Assembly (NCBI GenBank): GCA_009841225.1
Contig: VXMF01000011.1
Span: 1 to 64,000, forward strand
DNA from: Terriglobia bacterium
Lineage (GTDB): Bacteria; Acidobacteriota; Terriglobia; Bryobacterales; UBA6623
Reading direction: 5' to 3'
Length of the DNA: 64,000 nt
The notes below the pieces were generated by a model. The model was not told the origin of the DNA and did no database searches. It saw nothing but the letters and a program-made list of their open reading frames with translations. Shown piece by piece: positions 37,298-45,815 of the stretch (position 1 is its first letter; the number at the start of each line of letters is the position of its first letter). A program made the translations under genes and the position numbers.

Positions 37298-38323
37298 GTG
37301 CAAGTGACTCGTCGCGAACTCCTCCTAGCCGGCCTAGCGGCGCAATCTCTCGGAGCCCAAATGCCTACCCCTCGACTCGGCCTAGACCTCTTCAGTCTGC
37401 GATCCCAAGGCTGGACCGCTTTCCAACAGCTGGACTTTGCGCACGCGCACGGCGCATCGCTGGTGAACTTTTCGGAGCCGCGCTTTCTCGGCGGCACCGC
37501 GTCCGACCACCTCAAGCGGGTGCGCGAGCACGCCGATTCGCTCGGCATCCAGATCGAGGTTGGGTTCGGCTCGATCTGTCCCACGTCAACGCGCTTCCTG
37601 AAAGAGGACGGCACAGCGCGCGAACAGCTGCTGAAAATGTTCGGGATCGCGCGGATCCTCGGATCGCCCTTCGTCCGGTGCTATCTCGGCAGCGCTGACG
37701 AGCGCAAGGGCGAGCTTCCGCTGGAGGCCCACATCGAGAATACGATCGCCGCCTGCAGGTCGGTCCGGGACGACGACGGCCGCCACGGAATCAAGATCGC
37801 GGTAGAGAACCATGCCGGCGATCTCCAGGCGCTCCAGCTGCGCTCCTTGGTCGAAGAGGCCGGGACCGACTATGTCGGCACGCTGCTGGATGCCGGCAAC
37901 GCGACTTGGACCTTGGAGGATCCGCTGCACACCCTCGAGGTGCTGGCACCGCTGGCGCTGACAACGGGAATCCGCGACTCGCGGATCTGGATGGAGGACG
38001 ATCAAGTGCACGTGATGTGGGTGCCTCTGGGCCAAGGCAATATCGGAATCGACCGGTGGACCGCTCGATTCCGCGAGCTGCGTCCGGACCTTGCGTTTTC
38101 CCTGGAGATGATCAACTTGCGTTCCGCCCGCAAGTTTGCCGTGCGCGACGCAAGATTCTGGGAAAGCTACCGCGACGTTCCGGCGTGGGTGTACGAGGGC
38201 TTCATGAAGCTCGCACGACAGGGCGAGCCTTATGTTGCGCCAGAAGGGGAGCCGGTCGCGCTCGAACGCGAGGAAGTAGCCGCCGACCTAGCCTACAGTC
38301 GTCGTCTGTTAGGCCTGGTCTAG
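37298..38323 (+). CDS. Tat-exported sugar phosphate isomerase/epimerase-like TIM barrel
   Basis: About 341 residues from GTG 37298 (GTG 37304 is an alternative). The N-terminus VTRRELLLAGLAAQSLGAQ is a Tat-like signal. The body is an AP endonuclease 2/xylose-isomerase-like barrel (RLGLDLFSLRSQGW, IKIAVENHAGDLQAL with a metal-ligand Glu, TLLDAGNATWTLEDPL, FSLEMINLRS). The metal-binding Glu/Asp/His positions seem present. Substrate unknown. This family is frequently exported in Planctomycetes and Acidobacteria. The frame stays open upstream to 37229 without a convincing ribosome site. Confidence 0.82.
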   Translation: MQVTRRELLLAGLAAQSLGAQMPTPRLGLDLFSLRSQGWTAFQQLDFAHAHGASLVNFSEPRFLGGTASDHLKRVREHADSLGIQIEVGFGSICPTSTRFLKEDGTAREQLLKMFGIARILGSPFVRCYLGSADERKGELPLEAHIENTIAACRSVRDDDGRHGIKIAVENHAGDLQALQLRSLVEEAGTDYVGTLLDAGNATWTLEDPLHTLEVLAPLALTTGIRDSRIWMEDDQVHVMWVPLGQGNIGIDRWTARFRELRPDLAFSLEMINLRSARKFAVRDARFWESYRDVPAWVYEGFMKLARQGEPYVAPEGEPVALEREEVAADLAYSRRLLGLV

Positions 38324-38450
38324 CCGCAGCGTTTCTCGCCGGGCCTGCGCATTCCCATAGGCGGAGAGCGCGGGGGGGCTGACACCCGCAGAACTTGCTG
38401 ATCCGCTCCTTCCTCTGGCGGCCCGTGTCGCTCGCAACGCCTAAGTCAGG

Positions 38451-40346
38451 CTACACGTCTTTGGTCCGCTTGTCCGCCAAGCTGAATTTCTGGTGCCACT
38501 CTGAGTCAGCCCCGCCGCCGTACCGGGCGGTCTCGACGTCAACAACGTATGGCCGTCCTTCGCGGGTCGCTTCCACGCCTCGTTTCAGCGCAGCCTCCAG
38601 CTCGGAGGACTCGTTGACCTTTTCTCCGGCGACGCCTTGGCTCTTGGCCAGCTCGACGAAGCTGATGTCCGGATCGCCCAGATACATTCCCGTGTACCGG
38701 TCCGTCTCCGCCATCTTCCCGCCGTAGCGATAGTAGGCGCCGCGCACAGTCTGGTAGTTGCGGTTGTTCGAAACCACGGTGAGCACGGGGATCTCGTAGC
38801 GCGCGTGGGTCCAGAAACCCGCTGCGCTATACATCACCGAACCGTCCCCGATCGAACAGACGACCTGACGGTCAGGCTCAGCCAGCTTCGCTCCCGCGGC
38901 CGCGCCGATGGCCCAACCAAGACCATTGCCAGTGTTGGCGACGCGCATCTTCTCGCCGTCGCGGTGACCGAAGTTGAACGCCCCGAACTTGGCCGTGAGG
39001 TTCTCCGGAACGATGATCGCGTTGTCGTCGGCCGCGCTCGCGATTCGCGCGCCGAGTTCGTCAGGATGCACCGGGCCTTGCCCGAAGTTCTTTCGGGCCT
39101 CGGCCTCGGCCTTGGCCCGGGATTCCTTGGTGTACGTTGCCAGGGCTTGCGCGCGCGGCTTGGCGATCTGCTTGCGGCGATTCGCGGTGGTGATTGAGTC
39201 GATCGCTTCGTTGAGATCTCGCAGCCCCTCCTTCGGCGTGCCCGCTAGGACGAGGTCGGTCGGGTAGTTGCGGCTGATGATGTCAGCATTGGCGGTGAGC
39301 CGGATGAACTTCGCTGCCAGCGGTGCCTCGGGTCCGCGCGGTATGACTCTGCCGCCGAAATCGGGCGCGCCGACGCTCAGGACGAGGTCCGCCCCGGCTA
39401 GCATCTTGTGGTTCTGGTTGAAGCGTCCCAGATTCTGGGCGTGATGGGCGGGGAAGTTGTCGTATCCCTGTCCTTGGTTGGTGACCGGTATCCCCAGCTT
39501 CTCGGCAAGCTTCAGCAACTCGTCGCACCCGCCAGTCTTCCAGACTTCGTCCCCAGCCACCAGCACGGGGCGCTGCGCCTCGACCAATGCCTTGGCGGCG
39601 CGCTCGACCGCGTCCTTCGCCGGCCGCATCCTGGATTCTGGAGTGAAACGCTCGCCCGGAAGGATCAGCGCTTCGACGTTCTTCGCTTCCAAGGCATGGT
39701 GCGCCATCGCGAGATAGGTCGGTCCTCCGGGCGGCGCCGTCGCCACCTTGAACGCCCGGCGCAGCATCAGCGCAAGGCTCCGCGGCTCGCGCGATTCCCA
39801 TGAGATCTTCGTGAACTGGCGGTTGATTTCCTTCTGGTCAAACCCTGGGCGCGGTGCGAGTCCGGCGTCGTCGCTCCAGAGTTCGTTGTCGTTCAGCCCG
39901 GCGGTAACCACCAGCGCGGAACCGTCCTTAGAGGCGTTGTACATCTGCCCGGCGGCCTGGGCAGTGCCGGCGATCACGTGAATATTGACAAAGCCCGGCT
40001 TGCCCGAGGTCCGGTAGTAGCCGTCCGCCAGCGAGATCACGATTCCCTCGTGCAGGCCCATGATCAGCTGGGTGTGGTCTTGGCCGAGGAATGCGTCGAA
40101 GAACCCCACCTCGAAAGAGCCGGGGTTGGTGAATAGGTATTCCACGCCCGCAGCCTTCATCTGCGCGACGACGAGTTCCCCGCCCGTGCCGGTCATCTTG
40201 GTGGCTCCTTGGCCGGTTTCCGACGCCTCGAGCGGCGCGACGAGCGACTGCGCGGCCGCGGCGGTGAACCCCAATCCGGCAAGAGCTTCGAAAAGCCCGC
40301 GGCGCGAGATGGAACTGTCCAAGTAGCTGGCGATCAAATGACGCAT
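38451..40346 (-). CDS. Tat-exported thiamine-diphosphate-dependent enzyme (acetolactate-synthase/benzoylformate-decarboxylase-like)
   Basis: A 631-residue ThDP enzyme with a clear twin-arginine signal (SISRRGLFEALAGLGF). The three canonical domains follow: the N-terminal PYR domain with the activating Glu in MGLHEGIVISLADGYY, the central domain (about 240-400), and the C-terminal PP domain with the ThDP motif GDGSVMYSAAG...NN (SNNRNYQTVR). Relatives decarboxylate or ligate 2-oxo acids in the cytoplasm. Here the enzyme seems destined for the periplasm, after folding with cofactor. Substrate is unknown. Confidence 0.85.
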   Translation of the reverse strand: MRHLIASYLDSSISRRGLFEALAGLGFTAAAAQSLVAPLEASETGQGATKMTGTGGELVVAQMKAAGVEYLFTNPGSFEVGFFDAFLGQDHTQLIMGLHEGIVISLADGYYRTSGKPGFVNIHVIAGTAQAAGQMYNASKDGSALVVTAGLNDNELWSDDAGLAPRPGFDQKEINRQFTKISWESREPRSLALMLRRAFKVATAPPGGPTYLAMAHHALEAKNVEALILPGERFTPESRMRPAKDAVERAAKALVEAQRPVLVAGDEVWKTGGCDELLKLAEKLGIPVTNQGQGYDNFPAHHAQNLGRFNQNHKMLAGADLVLSVGAPDFGGRVIPRGPEAPLAAKFIRLTANADIISRNYPTDLVLAGTPKEGLRDLNEAIDSITTANRRKQIAKPRAQALATYTKESRAKAEAEARKNFGQGPVHPDELGARIASAADDNAIIVPENLTAKFGAFNFGHRDGEKMRVANTGNGLGWAIGAAAGAKLAEPDRQVVCSIGDGSVMYSAAGFWTHARYEIPVLTVVSNNRNYQTVRGAYYRYGGKMAETDRYTGMYLGDPDISFVELAKSQGVAGEKVNESSELEAALKRGVEATREGRPYVVDVETARYGGGADSEWHQKFSLADKRTKDV

Positions 40347-40513
40347 GGTTTCCTCCTAGCGAGTGTCCACATAGATCGTAGACGAGATCGACCGGGCAAT
40401 GATAGGCCAATTTAGATATCCGACCCTCTCAGCCTCGGTTTGGAGGCCGCTCTGCCAGTGATAGCTCCGTTCGCTGCTGCCGGGTCTGCGTCGACAGTCA
40501 GCAGACACGGCCG

Positions 40514-40530
40514 GGGCCGCTGCTCGGCCC
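40514..40530 (-). terminator. hairpin downstream of the Kelch gene, possible terminator
   Basis: GGGCCG and CGGCCC pair across a 5-base loop in the 237-base gap between the Kelch gene stop and the ThDP gene start. No T-tract follows on the minus strand, so it is a weak candidate. I saw nothing else in this gap. Confidence 0.3.
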
Positions 40531-40583
40531 GTCAGTGTTTGATCGGCCTTGACCGCGCCTGAACGCGAAAATGCCTGATTGCC

Positions 40584-41585
40584 TCAGGGCCTGAAAACTT
40601 CCGTCGTGACAAGTTCCGGTCCCCCGCCGCGACCTCCGCTCCCGGTAGCAAAGTAGATCGCGCCGTTCAGCAGGGCGGCACCACCGCCGTGGCGCCCGCG
40701 GACCAACCGCGCGACCATGGACCATTCACCCGTGTCCAAGTCCAGACGCTGTGTCTCTGCATGGGCCAGATCCTGAGCTGTTTCGCCGCCGAAGTAATAG
40801 ATCGAGCGATCCATCGCGATCAGGCCGCCTGCGGCCGTGCCGATAGGAAGCTTGGCGGCCAGCGTGGACCATTGCTCCGTTGCGAAATCGTACATATCGA
40901 CCTCTGGAACCACACGCCCGAAGAAGGCGGTGAAGTTGTCGGGCTCGTGGTAGCTCGTGTTGCGACCGCCAATCAGATACAGGCGGTCGTCGCTGACCAC
41001 GGCGGAGAAGTGGTCTCGCGCATGCGGCGCGTCGGGAAGTTGCTGCCACTCTCCGGTTCGCGGGTCGAACTCGTCAAACCAAGCGACGGTGCCGCTCGTG
41101 TGGCCATCGATGATCCCACACGCCAAGTAGATCTTTCCGCGGTAGACGACCGTGCCGGCCCCGCCTCGTCTGCGGCTGGTCGGAATCTCCGGACCTTGCT
41201 CCCAAGTGTCTGCCGTTGGATCGTAAATATAGAGCGTTTCCAGCGGAGTCTCCTTGGGATACTTCCCCGTCATTGCCGTCATCACCAAGATTCGCCCCTC
41301 GTAAGCGACGGGCTGGAAATGGTGCATTTCCATCGGTGTAGGCCCGAGTCTGCGCCATGTCCTTGCAGCTGGGTCGAACTCCTCGACCGGCTTCACGCCA
41401 CGTCCGCCCATCAGGTACGCCTTGCCGCCGATCGCTACCATCGCCGCTTCATGGCGGGGGGTGGGAGCCTCCGTCACCTGGAAAGTCGACCAGCCAGCGG
41501 GTGCCGGCGCCTCTTCGGCCACATGGCTGCAATGTGGAAGCAGGGCGGCGGCGCTGGCCGCGAAGCAGGCTACGACTCGGTTCAT
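40584..41585 (-). CDS. exported Kelch-repeat propeller protein
   Basis: A 333-residue protein with an N-terminal signal (VVACFAASAAALLPHC); the Cys may be lipidated but PHC is a poor lipobox. Five to six Kelch blades of the form GGKAYLMGGRG...FDPAARTWRRLGP, DGRLYLIGGRN-like and YYFGGE are visible. Kelch propellers bind proteins or sugars; no enzyme site is obvious. It is on the minus strand, divergent from the first serine hydrolase gene. Confidence 0.82.
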   Translation of the reverse strand: MNRVVACFAASAAALLPHCSHVAEEAPAPAGWSTFQVTEAPTPRHEAAMVAIGGKAYLMGGRGVKPVEEFDPAARTWRRLGPTPMEMHHFQPVAYEGRILVMTAMTGKYPKETPLETLYIYDPTADTWEQGPEIPTSRRRGGAGTVVYRGKIYLACGIIDGHTSGTVAWFDEFDPRTGEWQQLPDAPHARDHFSAVVSDDRLYLIGGRNTSYHEPDNFTAFFGRVVPEVDMYDFATEQWSTLAAKLPIGTAAGGLIAMDRSIYYFGGETAQDLAHAETQRLDLDTGEWSMVARLVRGRHGGGAALLNGAIYFATGSGGRGGGPELVTTEVFRP

Positions 41586-41788
41586 GGGTTCGATCGCTTA
41601 GGTTCAGACTTCAGCGTCCGCGAGCAATCTTGCTCCTGCGGGACGATGCCGTGCGGGGACCGCGCCGCAGCGGCTTCTGAGCCCCTTCCAACTCCAGCAT
41701 AGCGACGAGCGGCTTGGACTCGGTTGATGGCCACATATGTTGGCCCGCGCTCAGCACTGCCGTCGAAGGCGAGCCCTGCCCGGATCGC

Positions 41789-41794
41789 TATAAT
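41789..41794 (+). promoter_or_regulatory. -10 box of the first serine hydrolase gene
   Basis: A perfect TATAAT lies 43 bases before the ATG. No convincing -35 is visible 16-18 bases upstream. Confidence 0.4.
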
Positions 41795-41837
41795 TCCCCA
41801 ATGCGTTCGCCGTGGCAGCGGGCGCAGAGGTTATCCG

Positions 41838-43076
41838 ATGCTCCTTAGAATCTTTCTTCTCGCAATCAGCCTGCTGGCCGGCGCTGCAGGGGCGGACCTG
41901 CCCAGGGCCGCGCCGGAGGACGTCGGGCTCTCGCAGGAGAGGCTGGATCGGATCACGCAAGCGCTGGAGAGCAGCGTTGATCAAGGCCACGTCGCGGGGG
42001 CGATAGGCGTGGTCGCCCGCAAGGGGAAGATCGCGTATTGGGAGAACGTTGGCATGGCCGACCGCGAAGCCGGCACTGCAATGGCAGACGACACGATCTT
42101 CCGCATCTACTCGATGACCAAGCCCATCGTCAGCGTCGCCCTGATGATTCTCTACGAAGAGGGCAGATTCTCCCTCAAGGACGAGGTCAAGCAGCACATG
42201 CCGGAACTTGGCGGCCTCAAGGTTTGGGTGGCCGGCAAAGAGGTGGCGCCTGACCGCGAGATGACGGTGCAGGACTTGATGCGGCACACCTCGGGCATGA
42301 CCTACGGCCTCTTCGGCGACAGCCGCGTGGACGAGATGTACAACGACGCGGGCGTCTTGTCGGAGAATCAGTCGGTCGCCCAGTTCGTCGAGAAGCTTTC
42401 GAAGCTGCCGCTCAAGCACCAGCCGGGCACGCGGTGGGACTACAGCGTGTCGGTGGACGTTCAGGGCCGCCTGATTGAAGTGCTGTCGGGAAAGGATTTG
42501 GCCACGTACATGAGGGAGCGGGTATTCGAGCCGCTGGACATGCGCGACACCGCGTTCAGGATGACCGAGGAGAAAAGCGGGCGCTTCGCGCAAGCCTACA
42601 AGAAGACCGAGGACGAGAAAGGGATCGAGCCGGCGAACGACGGTCGTACCAAGCGGTACTACGAGAAGACCCAGTGGTACTCCGGCGGTGGCGGGCTTGT
42701 GTCCACGACGCGCGACTACCTGCGGTTCTGCCAGATGCTGCTCAATGGCGGGATTCTCGACGGGACGCGCATCCTGAGCCGCAAGACGGTAGAACTGATG
42801 ACCATCGATCACGTCAGCGAGATCTCGCGCGCTTCGTCAATCCTGGCGGCGGGATATGGTTTCGGCCTCAACTTCGCCGTCCATGTCGATCCGGCCCAGA
42901 GCGGTCTCAACGGGTCGGTGGGTGAGTACAACTGGGGCGGCTTGGCCGGAACGAGCTTCTGGATCGATCCCGCGGAGGAACTGATCGGGATCTATATGAT
43001 TCAGATGATGCCGCCTCGCTATGCGAACGGAGGCGGCCAGTTCAAGCGGCTGGTCTATCAGTCGATTACGGACTAG
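41838..43076 (+). CDS. exported class-C-type serine hydrolase, first of two tandem paralogues
   Basis: A 412-residue beta-lactamase-family (DUF/AmpC-like) hydrolase with a Sec signal (FLLAISLLAGAAGAD). The nucleophile motif SMTK (SxxK) and the YSVSVD tyrosine motif are present. The family includes esterases, D-amino-acid peptidases and penicillin-binding proteins; a beta-lactamase role is not implied. The next gene is a close paralogue. Confidence 0.88.
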   Translation: MLLRIFLLAISLLAGAAGADLPRAAPEDVGLSQERLDRITQALESSVDQGHVAGAIGVVARKGKIAYWENVGMADREAGTAMADDTIFRIYSMTKPIVSVALMILYEEGRFSLKDEVKQHMPELGGLKVWVAGKEVAPDREMTVQDLMRHTSGMTYGLFGDSRVDEMYNDAGVLSENQSVAQFVEKLSKLPLKHQPGTRWDYSVSVDVQGRLIEVLSGKDLATYMRERVFEPLDMRDTAFRMTEEKSGRFAQAYKKTEDEKGIEPANDGRTKRYYEKTQWYSGGGGLVSTTRDYLRFCQMLLNGGILDGTRILSRKTVELMTIDHVSEISRASSILAAGYGFGLNFAVHVDPAQSGLNGSVGEYNWGGLAGTSFWIDPAEELIGIYMIQMMPPRYANGGGQFKRLVYQSITD

Positions 43077-43237
43077 TCCTAGTTGCCGGCCATCTGGCGG
43101 CGGGTTGCGACGCCGTTCAATCCTAGCAGTCGCGTCGCATCGTATTCGGTGCAGTCGCTGCTGCGTCTGTTACGAGGCGAAGGCGGCTCAGCCGGCGAAA
43201 TTCGTTCCAGGGCCTGTTCTGCTAATCTCTCCGTTGC

Positions 43238-44509
43238 ATGAGACGGATCGCAATTCCAACCCTTGTCTTCCTTCTGCTAGCGCTGAGCTGCAGTTCCGGA
43301 CCCGATTCCGGCGTCCAGACGGCCGGAGAAATCCCTAGGGCCGATCCCGCCCAGGTCGGTCTTTCCCAGGAACGTCTTGACCGGATCACGGGTGCCCTGC
43401 AGTCAGATGTCGATCGCGGCCATCTGGCCGGCGCCATAGGCGTGGTGGCGCGCCGGGGCAAGATCGCCTATTGGGAGACCGTCGGCATGGCGGATCGGGA
43501 GAACGGTCGCGCCATGTCCGACGACACAGTCTTCCGCATCTATTCCATGACCAAGCCCATTGTCGGCGTGGCCTTGATGACGCTCTACGAAGAGGGCAAG
43601 TTCGGTTTGCGGGAGCCGGTCAAGAACTACATTCCCGAACTCGGCGGACTCGAAGTGCTCGATGGCGGCGGTACGACCAAGGCGCGCCGCGAGATGACGG
43701 TGCAGGATCTGATGCGGCACACTGCCGGCATGGGCTACGGGGGCGGCGACACCGCGGCAGACGAGAAGTTCCGCGATCTCAACGTGCTGGGCGACAACCG
43801 CTCGATAGACGACTTCATCCAGAAGCTGGCACAGATCCCGCTCAAGCACCACCCCGGATCGGCTTGGGAGTACAGCGTCTCGGTCGATGTGCAGGGCCGC
43901 CTGATCGAAGTCCTTTCCGGCCAAGACTTGGCCACGTTCATGGACGAGCGGATCTTCGGGCCACTAGACATGCGCGACACGGGCTTCACCGTGCCCGAGG
44001 AAAAGAAGGGTCGGTTCGTTCAGATGTACGCCAAGACCGAAGACGGCGAGGGGATCGAGCCTGCGTCGGCCGACAGATCTTCGGGCTACTACGACTACGA
44101 GAGCAAGTGGTTCTCGGGCGGGGGCGGGCTAGTGTCCACCACGCGAGACTATCTGCGGTTCTGCCAGATGCTGCTCAACGGCGGGACGCTGGGCGGAGAG
44201 CGTATCCTCAGCCGCAAGACGATCGAGCTGATGACCCGCGATCATGTTGCGGGGACCCGCCGCGCCTCGCAGGTGCTCTCGGACGGCTACGGCTTCGGGC
44301 TGGATTTCGCAGTCCACGTAGACAGGGCTGCGAGCGGCATCAACGGCTCGCTGGGCGAGTATAACTGGGGCGGGCTGGCCGGCACGAACTTCTGGATCGA
44401 CCCGACCGAGGAGATGATCGGCCTGTACATGATCCAGCTCTTGCCGCCACGCTTCAGCAATGGTCAAGCGCAGTTCAAGCGACTCGCCTATCAGGCGATT
44501 GCAGACTGA
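43238..44509 (+). CDS. lipoprotein class-C-type serine hydrolase, second paralogue
   Basis: A 423-residue paralogue of the preceding protein, sharing long identical stretches (for example IGVVAR.GKIAYWE, SMTKPIV, YSVSVDVQGRLIEVLSG). It differs in the N-terminus, which ends in the lipobox LALSC, so it is predicted to be lipid-anchored. The SMTK and YSVSVD motifs are intact. The pair probably arose by tandem duplication followed by a change of location signal. Confidence 0.88.
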   Translation: MRRIAIPTLVFLLLALSCSSGPDSGVQTAGEIPRADPAQVGLSQERLDRITGALQSDVDRGHLAGAIGVVARRGKIAYWETVGMADRENGRAMSDDTVFRIYSMTKPIVGVALMTLYEEGKFGLREPVKNYIPELGGLEVLDGGGTTKARREMTVQDLMRHTAGMGYGGGDTAADEKFRDLNVLGDNRSIDDFIQKLAQIPLKHHPGSAWEYSVSVDVQGRLIEVLSGQDLATFMDERIFGPLDMRDTGFTVPEEKKGRFVQMYAKTEDGEGIEPASADRSSGYYDYESKWFSGGGGLVSTTRDYLRFCQMLLNGGTLGGERILSRKTIELMTRDHVAGTRRASQVLSDGYGFGLDFAVHVDRAASGINGSLGEYNWGGLAGTNFWIDPTEEMIGLYMIQLLPPRFSNGQAQFKRLAYQAIAD

Positions 44510-44525
44510 CCCAGACCGTTTGCCG

Positions 44526-45641
44526 CTAAGCTTGCGGGGCTAGTGCCAGCACGCCCCGGGCGATATTCCCGGCTTCCATGTCGTCGAAGGCTTGGTCAAG
44601 CGCGTCCAAGGGGTAGCGCTTCGAAATCAAGTCGTCCAGCGGTAGCCGGCCGCCTTGGTAGAGGCCGAGCAGCTTGGGCAGGTCCAGCCGCGGCCGGATC
44701 GAGCCGGCGAAGGAGCCAAGCAGCTGCTTGTTCTGCAACACCAAAGCGCCGGCCGGGATCTCCACCTGCTGCTTCGCGGCGTGCAGGCCCACGATGGTGG
44801 CCGCGCCCCCGGGGCGCACTGCATTGACGGCGAGGGCGATCGTCGAGCCCGACCCTACGCTGTCGAAGACGTACTCGGGCCCGCCCCCTGTCATGCCGCG
44901 CAGTTCCCTGGCCGGTTTCTCGACGGTGCTCGAATTCAGTGTTTGATCGGCGCCCAGCGCCCTGGCGAATTCCAGCTTCGAGTCCAGCACGTCAACGGCG
45001 ACAATCGGGTTGCAGCCCGCCAGCTTGCAGCCCAACAGGGCACTGAGGCCAACGCCGCCGCAGCCGATCACCGCCGCCGGCACTCCCGGCAGGGCCTTGG
45101 CCGTGTTGATCACCGCGCCCACCCCGGTCGCCACGGCGCAGCCAATCACCGCGGCGATTTCGAACGGCACACCGTCTGGAATTGGAACGATCCCGGCTTC
45201 GTCGACCACCGCATGCTCGGCCATTGTCGCTGCGCTGAGCATGTGCTTCAGGGGCATTCCCTCCGCGGTGGAGAGCCGGGTCGTCCCATCGATCAGCAGT
45301 GCCTTGAACGTCGTCGAGGCTAGCCGCTCGCAGAGGTTGTGGCGACCGTTGAGACAGGTCGGGCAGCACTCGCAGGCGGGCAGCCAGTTGATCACGACCC
45401 GGTCGCCTGGCTTGCAGCGGGTGACAGAGGCTCCCACCGCCTCCACCACGCCCGCACCCTCGTGCCCGAGCACCAACGGCGGCTCGGCGCGCAGCTCGCC
45501 ACGCAGAGTGTGAAGATCCGAGTGGCAGACACCAGCGACATGCATGCGTACCAAGACCTCGCTCTGCTTGGGTGGCGCCAGATGGACTTCTTCGATGGTC
45601 AGCTGACCAACCTCTCTCACGACTGCCGCTCGGGTGCGCAT
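44526..45641 (-). CDS. zinc-dependent alcohol dehydrogenase (MDR family)
   Basis: A 371-residue medium-chain dehydrogenase. Catalytic-zinc ligands are in AGVCHSDLHT and LGHEGAGVVEAVG, the structural-zinc cysteines in CECCPTCLNGRHNLC, and the Rossmann motif in VIGCGGVGLSALLG. It resembles class III/aryl-type dehydrogenases (oxidation of alcohols or formaldehyde adducts with NAD). Substrate not determinable. Convergent with the second serine hydrolase gene (16-base gap). Confidence 0.88.
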   Translation of the reverse strand: MRTRAAVVREVGQLTIEEVHLAPPKQSEVLVRMHVAGVCHSDLHTLRGELRAEPPLVLGHEGAGVVEAVGASVTRCKPGDRVVINWLPACECCPTCLNGRHNLCERLASTTFKALLIDGTTRLSTAEGMPLKHMLSAATMAEHAVVDEAGIVPIPDGVPFEIAAVIGCAVATGVGAVINTAKALPGVPAAVIGCGGVGLSALLGCKLAGCNPIVAVDVLDSKLEFARALGADQTLNSSTVEKPARELRGMTGGGPEYVFDSVGSGSTIALAVNAVRPGGAATIVGLHAAKQQVEIPAGALVLQNKQLLGSFAGSIRPRLDLPKLLGLYQGGRLPLDDLISKRYPLDALDQAFDDMEAGNIARGVLALAPQA

Positions 45642-45815
45642 GGAGTTCCTAGGTCGCTTCTATTGTGGGCTGCGCCGCTGGGCGCGAGCCGCGAACCTCG
45701 ATTCTAGCGAACATTGACCCGCCGCCATATGTCGTAACAATGGCACGCTAGGACCCGCCTAATTGACTAGGCAGTGGTGCGGATAATGCCTAGACTACGG
45801 TACGCTGAGCCAGCG

